A stretch of 64,000 nucleotides of DNA. Origin: Aedes albopictus (Eukaryota; Arthropoda; Insecta; Diptera; Culicidae). This document shows, piece by piece, positions 11,725 to 24,014 of this stretch (its first letter is position 1; each line of letters begins with the position of its first letter). Location of the stretch: the NCBI RefSeq assembly GCF_035046485.1, contig NC_085137.1, positions 14,289,346-14,353,345 of the forward strand, read 5' to 3'. The notes beneath the pieces were generated by a model. It saw only the letters and a list, made by a program, of their open reading frames with translations. It had not been told where the DNA came from and made no database searches. Position numbers and translations under genes: made by a program.

Positions 11725-13544
11725 CTGACGGGAAGAGAAAGAAGGTATCGATTAGCGACGGTTGTTAGAATAGGATCTGACGGAATTTTGGAAACATGAC
11801 GACAAACAAAGCGTGTTACCCTTTCGATGGTTCTACTGCATGGACTCCTGGATTTATCATGGTTTTTACGCAGTTTTATAGCTTTTTCCTCTTTTGTTTA
11901 CTGTAGAATTACACGTCGGTAACATGGAAAGACTATTAGTTAACAGTGATCAAACGATCTGACGTATAACCTGTATCGTTAGTCGATAAGATCGATTAGA
12001 TACAGAATCCTACAGAGGACTGATCGGTTGATTCCTACCGGAATCAAGCGTGATTACGATCGTATCGTTACGATCAGTGATCGTAAAAAAACATACGATC
12101 AAACTAACACCTCAATCGCACTTATCTAGTACGGAATTAGAAATCTCAAAGTTGTCTAGCGAATATCTTTGTTTTTGTCTTTGTCTTTGAATATCAATAA
12201 AAATTGTTTATAAGTGTGTTTACTATGAAATTACTTTGAATGATGATGAAACTCACCAATCTTTAAAAAAATGACCAATAATCTATTTGATGAGTTCCTT
12301 CTACAGTCTATACGAAATGAAACACCCGGACCAGTACAGCAACGGCGTATTTTCTGCGAATCAAACGTCGCTTTCCAGAGAAAAATAGTAAGTTGGTTGA
12401 CGTGTACGATCAATATTGTCGTTTCTTGATCGGTCGTAAGAACGAAAACAACTTATCGAATGCATCATCATCATCATCACCGTCATCATCGTCGTCGCCA
12501 TAATCAAACAACAAATCCCGGACGGTGATGTGGCGACGATGGTTATTGAAGAGAGTGAGTTTTTGCAATAAATAAAATCGCGGGCTTCTCTTCATCTCTA
12601 TGTCTCTCTCTTCCACCGATCAAGAGATTAGCAATTTACATGCAGCGATCGGCAATGATTGCCGTGATGATCTAGCGGGAGTTAAGCCGGATTTCTCGAA
12701 GAATCTACGGCTGCAGCTATGTTGTGTGGAATTTTCCTATAGAATGCGCCCACCACTTCACTAGAAAACATTTTCCAACTTTTTCCTACAAAACAATAAG
12801 TTTTGTATGGAACGACCTCACCAAGCAAACAACGAAGAGGGGGATTTCTTCTTGAGATTGTTGTTTTTAACTCTTGAAGCAGCAGTAAAACACTTCTGTT
12901 GAAGAGTCCCGATAGTCCGCAATAGTGGAAAACACTGTTTGATGTGTGCGCCGAAGCACATCTTATCGACGGCGACGGTGGCGCAGTCTATCGGTGTGAA
13001 TGTAAACAATTCATCATAATGCACAACTCTAATGATAAAATAACTGAGTTGTTTTTGTTCAGTTAGATATTTCACAAGAATTACGTGCTTGCAACTCGCA
13101 ATACGTATGAAAAAGACAAGCTATCAGTCGATAGAACGGCTCAGAACTCTAAACTGGAAAGTAGGTTCTTGCTCAATGTTTTATCAAGGTTTTATGCCTG
13201 CCTTAACACCCAAATCGCAATCACAAATTATCTTTCTGACTCATTATTGTCTGTCAGAAAAAAAGTTCAACTATCCACCAAATTGACCCATGATTTCAAA
13301 CGCAACTTAACTTCCAATTTGCTTCGAACTCCCAGCGATCCGTAAGCTTCGCCATCGTCCCAAGCACTGTCCCAACTATCTCGATCGGATCGGGAACGAT
13401 CCCAACGTCGTCGTCGTCGTCGTCGTCTCGATTCATCCATTTTTCTAGAAAATTCCATACAACTGATGACCGGAGGTCCCGTCTCCCGGGACCAACGACG
13501 TCAACCTCCTGTTTTATTTTCTGTTGCGAAAATAGGGGATTCAC

Positions 13545-13904
13545 GGGTAATACGCACCCTTGACTCTCGAGCATTTGAGGAGCGTTGGTGAATCTTTCAA
13601 ATACTAGTTTTTAGGAAATTTTCTTAAAAATTTTCTGCTTTTTAGTTGCATCATTCTGTATCTAATCATGGTATGCGGATGGGTGATCATGGAGTATACT
13701 GAAGGCCATGCTATTTGGATAAATGTAAATTGCTAGTTGTAAATGCTGTGCTGTGTTTTGAACCATTTTCCCATAGTTTCTTGATTTTCCAAATTTTCGA
13801 TTTTGGATCAGTTCTCAAAAAATTTAGAATTTCTAATTTTTTACAAAAAAGGCACGTACAAATAACGAAAGGTTTGATTTTGTCCCAAGGGTGCGTATTA
13901 GCCC
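13545..13904. mobile_element. MITE with GGGTAATACGCACCCTTG termini
   Basis: GGGTAATACGCACCCTTG at 13545-13562 is mirrored by CAAGGGTGCGTATTAGCCC at 13886-13904. The 360-bp element has no transposase. Confidence 0.7.
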
Positions 13905-15670
13905 AGGTTACCCTAAAAGTGGCTTCGAGTTGCTCGTACGCCGTTGTCCATAGGGGGATTTTGCACAATCAAGAGCTGCGATTCAATTATTGCACTCTTC
14001 GGTGGAGGATGGGAAAATCCCAGATTGTGTGTTGCCTTGCTCTGCTGCTGGGCTCTGTCGTCGTTGTTGGCGTCCTCATCGTTGTCGTCGTCGTCGTCGT
14101 CCATGTCTGGAAGGAACCGACACAAACAGGCTAGCGCCAGACTGCTGCTTTTGAAGCTTCTGCGACCGACGACGACAACGAGGGCGGAACTGATAATGTG
14201 AAGCTCTTTTTCTCAAGCAGGAGCAAAAATGGCGAAAGAAGGGATTTTCCAGCTCTTCGGCGAAATTCGTTCTGTGTTACTACAAATAAGAGATCTACGT
14301 TGTGGGAACTTCTTCAACAACTTACTATCAATAACGAATCTTTCATGTTCTTTCTCCATGGAGATATGTCGGAAAATCCAAACATGACAGGCACAATGGC
14401 CGACTTTAATATCCCTACTCGCGTTTTTGGGAGCACTAAGCTCACTTATCTTCGTAGACCAACAAAGCTGATACTGTTAATCTTTTTTGCAAGCGAGCTA
14501 ATCCAGAATAAATCACTTCAAGATCGATTAGTCATATTTGTTCTTGTGTGCCAAAATTTGCACTTCATAATGTTGTAAAACGAATTTGATTACTTCCAGA
14601 GAAAGGAAGGCTCCATGCAAAAGAGTAGCAATAAATTAATAGTTGATGAACAAATACCCTCTTTCAACGATTTTCATCATATAAAGCAGTTGTTTTTTTT
14701 AATATATTTTGAGAGTTATTTATAATGAGTCAATGAATGATGACTTTGAGAATCGTTTTCAGATAGTGACCTTCATGAAAATTTCTGGAGCCAGATAGGC
14801 TCTCTGCAAATGAGCTAGGTGGTACTGAATTGTTGGAATGTTTTGCGATTGGAGAACTGTTAGATCGTTTTCTAATGCTGAGCGAGATAGATACTTATGG
14901 AGCAAGACACATACTATTCGAAAGTTCGAGCTTGTCTTGAGAGAAACCTTTTCTCCCACTGAGCCTGACGAGCGTAACTCTTGAGCCAGTTGAGCTCCAT
15001 TTCAGGAAGCTCGATCAAAGGCAAATGTGTTGATGATACTGAGCTTGATAGCTCATCCGGAGCCTGACTAGCTCCTCCGAACGATCACAGTTTGAGAGTT
15101 ATGAATATGTGAAAAAATGATGATAACATGGTTGTTGTAACAATTTAAAGTAATCCTAAGCCTAATGAAGCTTGTAGGACAGCTTTAAATGAAAGAACAT
15201 AACCTCAACATGTTTTGGCTTTTGAGACTTGTAAAATTCGAGTAGATTATGGTATGGTAGTTGTTTCCCAATACCTAGCTTTTGAAGTCTAGCCAGCATA
15301 TTGAAATTTTGATGAAATTACTTATTTTAAATGAACCAAGAGTACTTGAATACCGGTTTTAAGAAAGTCTTAAACTCGTGTCAAAACCAGTTTGTGTCAT
15401 CATTGCCATAATGAAGCCTCAAATGTCTTGAGAGTAGATAGATGTCTACAGATAGAAGAAACATCATCATCATCAACGGCGCTCGCGTGGAACCCCGTCT
15501 TGGTCTTCCCAAATGTCATGACAAACGACGAATGCAAATTCCTACTGACGTAGGTAAACTAACAGATTCCTCACAAGCTCTCGGTGTATATTCCAACATC
15601 GAACACCCAAGGCTTTCCCAGTCCAGAAAAAAAAAACCCAAAACAAACGACATAACTCGCGCACTACTGA

Positions 15671-15704
15671 AGCCGGCAAAAACCCACGAGGGGTTTTGCC
15701 GGCT
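15671..15704. repeat. Strong GC-rich hairpin
   Basis: AGCCGGCAAAAACCC, a 4-5 base loop, then GGGGTTTTGCCGGCT. The stem is about 14 bp, in intron 1 of cactus. No longer inverted repeat surrounds it. Confidence 0.8.
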
Positions 15705-16239
15705 TGGAAGCGGCACTGGCTGCCGGTGGTGGTTGTTCCAGCTGTTTTCGGGATTTTTCGACTGGGTAAAACTTGTGTCCACCTGAAACCAACTTTGGTG
15801 GTTCTTGTTTGACGTGGCTCAACGTACAACATCAGTTCCAGCTATGATTGATCTTCAATTATTTGGAGGTGTAAATACCTAGATAGCGACCGATGATCAG
15901 TTGCATCAGATGCATTTGTAAGGTTCTGATTTTCTTATCAGTGTTACTGCAGTTATAAATCAAGTTCCAACGGCTTTTATAAGAGTTACGGTGAGAGTCG
16001 GGTCACATTGCCGCCTATAGAACGACCACGTGGACCTTAAATACGCGTATTTATACTTTAAAACAGCCCATTTTTTGTGCAAACAATAAATTCCTCGGGT
16101 GATCAAAATGATTTTCATATCAAATTAAGCAAATTGGCCTTCATTTTGACCTTCAAATAAATAAATGAAAAACAGATTTCGCATTCTAACAACAGAAATG
16201 GCTAAGAAAGTTTCTTTTTTAATTTTACTATGTTTGGCT

Positions 16240-16333
16240 TAGACCGTTCGCAATGCTGTTTTATTTTGTATGGCAAGTTTTAAAATTTTTAAAACTCGCC
16301 ATACAAAATAAAACAGCATTGCGAACGGCCTTA
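16240..16333. mobile_element. Palindromic mini-MITE, 94 bp
   Basis: CCGTTCGCAATGCTGTTTTA is repeated in inverted orientation across a short AT loop, with only one or two mismatches over about 45 bp per arm. Confidence 0.8.
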
Positions 16334-16558
16334 TGAATCACAAAGTTTTAGAAAAAGTGATCAATGTTTTCTAGTAATTGATACCTGGAATAGTAAACCT
16401 AAAATATACAGGAGTTCTGAAGTAAGATGCCAAAATAAAACCTTTTTTTTCCTTTCTCTCAATATCAAAAGGTCTTTTGAGTACATTTAAAGCATACAAT
16501 TAGTCATGTTTGTCGTCAAAACAATCCCAGGTAAAAAAAATGGTAAAATAATACTCAC

Positions 16559-17010
16559 GTATCACCGAACTCGTTCTGTTGGAAGCATTTTTCCAACGTC
16601 AGGTAACGTTGCGCCTGTGGGTCCATGGGCTTCAGCTGCATATAGCTAAAGTCTTTGCACAGGACCCTCATCTGATCGTTGTTGCTGTTGGGGATCACCG
16701 CCGAACAAGAATGCTGGCTAGAGTCGAGAACCACACCCGAATCGAAGGTGCGGGAATCTTCCTCCTGGGGCTGCTTCTGGTTCCCGGACTGGTGGTACTG
16801 GTGCTGGTCCACCGGAGCTTCCCCCTGGGCTGGCACTGACGAAGACGAGCTGAACAGATTGTCCGAACTGAAGTTCTGACCCGAATGGAAGCCCGAATCT
16901 ATCGCTCCGCTGTCGGTGGAATATTTGTCCTGCTTGATGTTCTGTCCTTCTGAAACGGGAGGGTGCGTGAATCCTCCAGCTGGCGACGCTCCTCCTTTCG
17001 ATGGATACAT
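16559..17010 (-). CDS. cact: cactus coding exon 1 (N-terminus, phospho-degron)
   Basis: It encodes residues 1-150 and two bases of Thr151. The ATG at 17010-17008 (context CACCAACATG) is the first in frame after a TGA at 17082-17080. An apparent earlier start at 17070 is GTG. The acidic, Ser/Gln-rich region carries DSG at 33-35 and a near-consensus IkB degron, DSGFHSG, at 38-44. By family analogy, Ser39 and Ser43 would be phosphorylated after Toll signalling, leading to ubiquitination and release of the Rel factor. A third DSG is at 90-92. Repeat 1 starts at Gly149-Asp150-Thr151. The donor is GATAC|GTGAGT. Splicing to 11724 is in phase (AC|T). Confidence 0.93.
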
Positions 17011-18080
17011 GTTGGTGTATGGTTTCTTTTGAAAGAATTTGGATCCCTTTGTTCGTTTGGCAAGCCTCACGATACTATCTCACTTCAACGCAAGATATTC
17101 AAGGCCTGAATTTGCTACTGACACTAGACCAATCTAGATATGGCTAATTTTCTAATCGGAATTCAACACATAAACTCAAGATGGCGATTCAAATAAGTCA
17201 CTTTCGCTGCAACAGATGTTCTCCACATATTATGGATGCACTTTTCACCAGAGCTCGTGGAATTCACTCATGTAACGCTTAGAATCTGAATCCAGTGTAC
17301 CACGTAAAGGTCAAAACCATCTAGAATAGCCACGGTTTCCTCGCTAATATATCCCAATATACCTCACGGGTGTTTAGTTTTCGATCTACAAAGTAACGAG
17401 AGCTGACACAATCAGGTACCAGCACTTGTCCCACACTCACACACCGACAAAAAGCTCGATAATTACACGCTGAGTACCCGTGTCTCTACGGAGAACCACT
17501 AGGTACGTATACAAAGCTTAAGCCTGTATTGGTACGCGCGAACACTCGAACGCGGGTAGTCTTGAACAAAAATCGCGACTTTATGCTCTTCACACGCGTG
17601 CAGCGACTCGGAAAACACTTGCGATCTGCTCAACTGTTCAAACCGAACTGATTTCGGTCGGTGCACGATGTCTACCAGCTCGTATCGTACGTAGTTCAGC
17701 TGAGCTTGAGCGAGAGCGGAGCGAACTTCTACTAGGAGGAAAACTACTCTGGTCTGATGGTCATCGGTCATCCCACGGCAGTCACACAGCAGTGTAATTC
17801 CCGCACATTGCTAAATAGGGTGAATGTATCAGGCTGCTGTGGTGGGCTCTGATGGGAGCCGGAGCCACAAACAGAACAACACAACACTACAATAATTACC
17901 GTTATTACGTCAACAAACATTGAATGGGAAGATCCTACACGGCTACAACGATGCGACGACGGTGGACTAAAGATTTAAAAGGGGACTCCTAATTTCCCTG
18001 CAATCGGAAGAGTAAACAACGAACGGAAACCATGTGGTAAAAGTTTTCGCTGGCGGTTGGGATTTCGCGGGGAATTAGTA
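17011..18080 (-). promoter_or_regulatory. cactus 5' leader and promoter region
   Basis: No coding ORF of known type is found upstream of the ATG. A 90-codon ORF (17771-17499) with adjacent ATGs is best read as leader sequence with upstream start codons. The transcription start cannot be fixed; a weak initiator-like TCAGCTGA lies at 17696-17703. Distal to it is a cluster of Rel-like half sites: GGGGACTCCT (17981-17990), GGGATTTCGC (18059-18068) and GGGGAATTA (18069-18077). These may serve Rel-dependent feedback. Confidence 0.4.
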
Positions 18081-18092
18081 AGAAAAACATAA

Positions 18093-18309
18093 TAGGGTCT
18101 GGGACCATTTGGGCAGGAGCACCTATTTTGGGCACTTGCTGCTATAACTCAGTCAAATTTGAACCGATTGACTTGATTTTTGAGACATGATCAGATACGC
18201 ACAGTAGCTTGCCATGTTTAAAAATTCAAATCAATCGGTTTGAAATTGGCTCAGTTATAGCTGCAAGTGCCCAAAATAGGTGCTCCTGCCCAAATGGTCC
18301 CAGACCCTA
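18093..18309. mobile_element. MITE with TAGGGTCTGGGACC termini, 217 bp
   Basis: The two arms match over about 60 bp or more, including GGAGCACCTATTTTGGGCAC and its inverse, with a CTATAACTCAGTCAA inner arm. A relative, split by a PLE, is at 42869-45076. This element abuts the distal end of the cactus promoter. Confidence 0.85.
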
Positions 18310-18537
18310 CATAATCATAATTGGGAAAGAAAAAAGAAGGAATGGTGTTGTTCAAAAATGGTTTCTGCAAAAACGAAAAACGTTTTCCACTACAGGAAAA
18401 AAATAGAATATATCTTGATCCATACTCTACATGTGCACGAAAACCGATTTTGAAAATATTGCTTCGTTATTTAATAAAAAATCAAAAACCAAAAAGTGAG
18501 GAAATGCTTCCAATTTCGCCTTAAGTAGGCAGTGCTG

Positions 18538-18909
18538 AAAATGTCATTTCGACATATCTAAATTCAACCACCTATAGCTCATTTTAGAAACTGAATCTGA
18601 GAAAATGGTAAATGAAAAACTTGTTCACCGAAACCCAGTTCACGGAAAAACTACTCTTTTTGGAATATTTAAGGTAAATGTCACGGGCTACCTTCGAAAA
18701 ATGCGATTGATATTCATGAATATCAATTGGCATTTTTCGAAGGTGACTACCCTGACATTTATCTTAAATATTCTAAAAAGAGCAGTTTTCCGTGACTTTG
18801 TTGTAGAACTGGTCTAGGCGCACAAGTTTTTCATTTACCATATTCACAGATTCAGTTTCTAAAATAAGCTATAGGTGGTTGAATATAGATATGTCGAAAT
18901 GACATTTTT
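18538..18909. mobile_element. Foldback element, 372 bp
   Basis: The arms of about 170 bp start at AAAATGTCATTTCGACATAT and end in its inverse. They meet near 18722 at TGATATTCATGAATATCA, so the whole element can fold into one hairpin. Confidence 0.85.
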
Positions 18910-18989
18910 GCAATTACGTGCCACAAGATTGCACTTTTCAATTGCCGAAACTGTGCAGAAATGGCCTACTTTTCTAGACTAGCTCAAGA

Positions 18990-19051
18990 GTGCCGAAAAG
19001 TAGTACTTTTTAGTACTTTTAAGAGTGCCGAAAAGTACTACTTTTCGGCAC
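18990..19051. repeat. Hairpin GTGCCGAAAAGTAGTACTTTT
   Basis: The 21-bp arm at 18990 is perfectly inverted at 19031-19051. A direct GTGCCGAAAAGTA segment lies between, at 19025. Confidence 0.8.
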
Positions 19052-19324
19052 CTTTGCAATGGTACACTTTTCACAAGTTTCCTGAAGCACTAACGTTCGT
19101 CTATTTGACGGCTGCTCCTATGTCTGTTCGGCAGATGGAACCAGAATAGAAGCGATTTTAATTCTGATTTGATCAGCCAAACCGACGTAGAGTTAGAAGC
19201 AGCAGCACAAAAAACGCTCGTTTACGACGCGACTCCGAGTAGTTGTGACACTTATTAACATAGCCTACCTGATTGAAAAAAATGGACTTGTGCGCATGGA
19301 TGCTCGCACGTGGTTTTAGCTGAG

Positions 19325-19402
19325 ACCGGCAAGCCTCGTTGGATAAATGTACGACTCGTGCTGAAAAAATCATCATTTTGCAACTTGTTGCATAAATAAC
19401 TA
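19325..19402. repeat. Dispersed repeat also present inside the transposase intron
   Basis: The segment containing GGCAAGCCTCGTTGGATAAA and the downstream TTGTTGCATAAATAACT matches 31575-31652 in the same orientation with few changes. Confidence 0.75.
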
Positions 19403-19819
19403 TTTTCAGCACTGCTATCATCATTAAAATATAGTTATTTCAATTATCTTTCAAACATTAAAGAATCTGAATCTTAAAATTCGTAAATATTTTTGTTTTC
19501 CATTCTCTATTTGAAAGATTACCATTTTTTGGACAACTGCGTATTTTTCTCATATTTTTTTTTTATTTTTTTAATTGATTTTTACTTTTTGACAGCTGCT
19601 CAGACAGTGTTGCCAGCACTAATATACCGCAGAGGTGTGGTTTGACGAGTTGCTTTAATGCAAACTTCAAATCCATATTTAAAATAGTTCTCATGTATCA
19701 AACATGATTAAAAGTATGTTCAATTGGGTTTTTTAATTTAAAAAAAATTATCAATTTTTAATTTTATACGAAAGAGCACCTTTTTCTGAGCCACTATGAT
19801 TTTTTCAGATTTTTGGAAC

Positions 19820-21275
19820 TTTATTTTGATACCTAAAATCAATTTCAAAGAGATGTTTTGAAATCACCTTTTGACAGCTGGACAACTGTTTGACAGCTCC
19901 GTTCAATACAAAATTGAACGAGGGGTGATTCGACAAATCGCTCCCATACAAACTTGGTTTTTAAATAGGTTCCCGGGCACCAAAATTAACGAAAATTTGG
20001 AGTTCGGCTGAGTTAGACGTGATGATTAAGAATATGGAATTATCTCAACATAGCTAAAGATGCCAATTTTGAGGCAGATACAAAGTTATGCAGTAGTATT
20101 GATATCGCTGAAATCCCAATGTTTTAGATAAAAGTGGTAAAAATTAACGAAAATTTGGAGTTCGGCTGAGTTAGACGTGATGATTAAGAATATGGAATTA
20201 TCTCAACATAGCTAAAGATGCCAATTTTGAGGCAGATACAAAGTTATGCAGTAGTATTGATATCGCTGAAATCCCAATGTTTTAGATAAAAGTGGTAAAA
20301 ACTAACTTAAACTAACTAACTCTCAACTAGCTGCCCCAGCAAACGTTGTACAGTCCGGATTCGCTGGTTGGGTCACGACTGCGCCCCGATTAGCGAATCG
20401 TGTTCGTTCGTTGGGACAACTGACAACTGATCAAAATGCTCTAGACGCACGCAAGTGACGAGAAATACGTCACCGAACACTCACATACTTGCGCAAGCGT
20501 TCTGTATACAGGAGCTGTGATGCGACGGCGGTCAGACGTCAAACTCGTTTTGACATCTATTTTGACATTGACAGTGCTTTGTAGTTGGGTTTTGCCCCAA
20601 CCAGTGAACATTCAACCATCGAGACAGCCCATCTAACGAGCTCTCAACGAACGAATCGTCACTGTACTGCCGTAAAAATAAAGAATATTAAATAAAATCT
20701 TACGAAAACAATCCCAGCTAGTAATCCCACCATTACTAAAACTACATTTAAAAAAAATAATAATTTGAGTTTCCAGGGGACCGAAGATAATTGCACAGAC
20801 AAACAGACGTAACACTTCGAACATTTTTCAATTCAAATCATAGTCATGGGAACATGTTCGCCCAGTGTTAAGAAGACTGACTTTGGCCAACCATCAACTA
20901 GGTGGCGGTAGTGTGAAAACGTTAAGCTCTATCAAAAACAATGCGAGCGCCACGGATCGTCAGTTGGCCAACTATCAAATTTTTAAATTTACCGTTAAAT
21001 CAGCGTACGGTGGGAATTATCATAGTGTTACGCCGGTTTGTCTGTGATAATTGCAAATAATTAGTTGGCATCGAAGACTGCAACGAAATCTATGTTTTCG
21101 CAATTGTTGGCGCACGCAAACTAATTTAGAAAACAAATTTAAGTATGGGAGCGACTTTTTTGAACCACCCCTCGGTGTATTCTGTATTGGACGTCCTGTC
21201 AAGCAGTTGGGCAGCTGTCAACAAGTAAAATTAAAAAAAAATCAATTCAAAACTGATGTTAGGTACATTTTGACG
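19820..21275. mobile_element. Element with diverged ~150-bp inverted arms
   Basis: The left arm at about 19820-19978 (GACAGCTCCGTTCAATAC, ATCGCTCCCATACAAACTT) is matched, inverted and diverged, at about 21124-21272. The outer ends are not sharp. The interior holds a 158-bp tandem duplication and unassigned sequence. Confidence 0.5.
19982..20297. repeat. Two near-perfect tandem copies of a 158-bp unit
   Basis: Copy 1 (19982-20139) and copy 2 (20140-20297) are essentially identical, both starting AAAATTAACGAAAATTTGGA. Such identity implies a recent duplication, or possibly an assembly join. Confidence 0.9.
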
Positions 21276-23038
21276 GAATATTGATGACAACTTCTACATT
21301 TTTTTTAACTCAATTGGAATTTTACTAAAATTGTAATAATGGCATGCCGCGTGCAGCAGCCTGCAGCGCATAAAAGTGTTCTCTCACATATCGGCACCGA
21401 AGAGCAAGCATGTAGGTAACTGAAGGTTTTTACTGTTGGCCCTTTTCCTTAGTGTTGGAGTGTGGTAAGCTATGTTTGTATGTGACGGGTAATGGTGAAG
21501 AAAATTTAAACCACAACACAGGGTGATTCATATTAAAGGAATCACAAAATGCGTCTTGCCCCTAGATTCTAATTCATTGCATGCAATTCAGAATGGCGAT
21601 GACTGATAAATCGTGATATTGATCGTAACTTTTGAACAAAATTATAATCCATCTAGCATTTTTCTGCACTAAACCTAGCGTAACATTTGAAAAGGGCCTA
21701 TCTTCAATTTTTATTTTGAGGACATCGCATGAGAAGATTTTTTTTCCAGATTGGTTGATCCTATTTAAAAACAAAAGACTTTTCCCAGTGTTTTATTCCA
21801 TCCATTAAGACGTATGGAAATCTGTTTCATGATTCTGTGAATTACTTGCACCACATTATAGCGAAAATCTAAAAAAATATGGGGTTTTAACATGCTCGGC
21901 AGACAATATGAATCTCTAAATCAGTTAAGCTCTACCAGTTAGGCCAGTAATTCAAGAAAAGTCACAATTCGAAATTAACGGAAAATAGGAAAAACAACCA
22001 AAATTTACAAAAGCTACTATCTGATTTAAAAGGACATTTTCAGCTAGACCCTTTTGAATACAGTAAGGCCCAAAACAGTATTCGATTACAGTTAGGCCCT
22101 TTCAAAATTTATCTTGAAATACAGGTAAAAGTGCTTTTGGAGCATTGATTAAGGTTTAATGGGGTAGGTTAGGTAGATATTGATAGGGGTAGTGAAAAAT
22201 CTGGGAAACATCTTCGATTTAGACAGAATACTCAAAGTTTTGCGAAAGTTTTTGGTAAAATAATAGATTGATACGATAGATTCAACCTGGCATGTTTATT
22301 AAATCATTCAACCTGACATGCTTATGAAATCAATCATTTTTTCAGAAAATATTGTTTGCAATCCTAAATTTTCTCAGGATTTTGAAAAAATATACTACTG
22401 AAGGAAAAATGGTATCAATTCTGTTTTTACATTTTGAGTTTTGACCTATTTTGAGTAAGAATGACAAAAATGTGTTAGTGCGCCACAACAATTTCAAAAT
22501 GCACAGACACAGTGAAAAGTTTGGGAACCACTGCATTGTTCTAAGCAAACAACGCCTGAATGTATTCAATGAACAAGTGGAGTAGCGAAAAATAATGGCA
22601 CAAATTACGTATATCGCTTTGAGAAGAGGGTGGGAGTCATGCAAAACACATTATTTTTGCATTTTTAAAAGAAAAGTCGTTAAAAGGAGAGGGGGTTTGC
22701 AATAGTCTATATATGCGTTTGCGAGTTGATGGTGTCATTTCAAGAGATATTTATCTTGTTTTGCCTTGTTTATGGGGAAAATTTTGAGGATTTGTTCTTG
22801 TACTCGACAGTCTCTGAAGGTATTCTACATACCGTGAGTTCGGGTGAAATTGATAACTTTCCACAGTTTTTGGCGTCTAATTTTTCAATAGTTACAGAAT
22901 TGATCAAACTCAATGCTAGAAAACAAGTACGACGATGGGCTGCATCAGTCAACGAGGCTGAAACTTTTACTTGCAAATTATTTCAATTTAATAAATAACA
23001 TTTTAGGATTTTAGATAAAAAGTCAACAATTCAGCTGA
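21276..23038. other. AT-rich intergenic sequence, nothing assigned
   Basis: Short ORFs only. A short direct repeat, TTCAACCTGRCATG, occurs near 22280 and 22309. No gene or complete element is recognised. Confidence 0.6.
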
Positions 23039-23217
23039 GAGCGGACCTGGTGTGATGGATAAAGCCCGTGACCATCACGCCGAGGACCTGGAATCGAATC
23101 CCAGTCCCTACATACTCACAAATATGAGTTCTTCCTTCGGAAGAGAAGTAAAGCCGTGAATACCCGAGATGAACTAGCCCCGGGCTAAAAGTTTCGTTAA
23201 TACAGATAAAAAAAATT
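23039..23217 (+). mobile_element. tRNA-derived SINE (second family), plus orientation
   Basis: It begins GAGCGGACCTGGTGTGATGG (A-box region) and has a B-box-like GGAATCGAATCC at 23090. Body motifs TTCTTCCTTCGGAAGAGAAG and AGATGAACTAGCCC follow, with an A-rich end near 23217. The same family occurs in reverse at 42542-42731 and as a deleted copy at 51883-51980. It resembles the Feilai type of Aedes SINE, though I cannot confirm the name. Confidence 0.8.
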
Positions 23218-23356
23218 ATAATTCTGCTTTTGGGGTGAAATTGATCAGTCAGAGAAGTGCCTTTGTGAGAGCTTAAAATATTTTTTCCAACTGAGTGCAA
23301 CATCCCAGAATGCGGTAAGCTACGCAGAACTTCAGCAAGTTTTCTAAATGTTTAAT

Positions 23357-24014
23357 TATAGCGCCACATTTTTTTGTCTCAAGAGCAAACTTATGTGTCT
23401 CTGACAGATTTTGGGCCGCTGAATCCGAATCTGAGCTCAGATTTGCTCCAGCACGTCACAATTTTGAGCTATACCTCAATTTATAGGGCAAAATATGCGA
23501 TTTTGGGCTTTTTTGACTGTCAGCCATTAAGTATGGAAATATTTTTTATAGCAATCAAATGGTAAATTGGTCAATTAACATCTATATTAACGACTCATGC
23601 AAAATATTTCATTTTTCCAAATCGAATTTGATAGTTTTAAGCGATTTATGTTAGGTACGGTATTTCCCATACAAGTCACCCTTCAAAAGTTGCATGCAAG
23701 TTAACTTACTAACATAAAATGCTTAAATCTATCAATTTTGATTTGGTAAAACGAAATATTTTGCTTGAGTCATTAATATAGATGTTAATTGGCCAATTTA
23801 CCTGTTGATTACTTAGAAACAATATTTCCAAGCTTAATGGCTTGCAGTCAAAAAAGCCCAAAATCGCCTATTTTGCCCTATAAATTGAGGTATAGCTCAA
23901 AATTGTGACGTGCTGGAGCAAATCTGAGTCCGGATTCGGATTCAGCGGCCCAAAATCTGCCAGAATAAGTTTGCTCTTGAGACAGACCAAAAGGTAATTT
24001 TTGTTACGCTGTAT
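23357..24014. mobile_element. MITE/foldback, family with CACAGCG ends (copy 1)
   Basis: Long inverted arms include GGGCCGCTGAATCCGAATC and ACCTCAATTTATAGGGCAAA, each with its inverse. It is homologous over its whole length to 47472-48135. Its termini have decayed. Confidence 0.85.

Larger units (their letters stand above)
11725..16558 (-). other. cactus intron 1 (about 4.8 kb)
   Basis: It contains a MITE at 13545-13904, a hairpin at 15671-15704, a palindromic MITE at 16240-16333 and trinucleotide microsatellites: ATC near 12461-12500, CGT near 13404-13425 and 14056-14102, and ATC near 15462-15475. ORFs rich in Asp or Arg here are translations of those microsatellites. I see no exon. Confidence 0.8.

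Noticed and set aside
12410..14125. Acidic or Arg-rich small proteins (poly-Asp, poly-Arg tracts)
   Set aside because: They are translations of ATC/CGT microsatellites inside cactus intron 1.
17011..17070. Cactus start at the upstream codon giving MRLAKRTKG
   Set aside because: That codon is GTG, and an in-frame TGA lies four codons upstream with no ATG between. The first ATG is at 17010.
17499..17771. 90-codon minus-strand ORF upstream of cactus as a separate protein
   Set aside because: There is no domain and no conserved feature. Its position just upstream of the cactus start fits a 5' leader.
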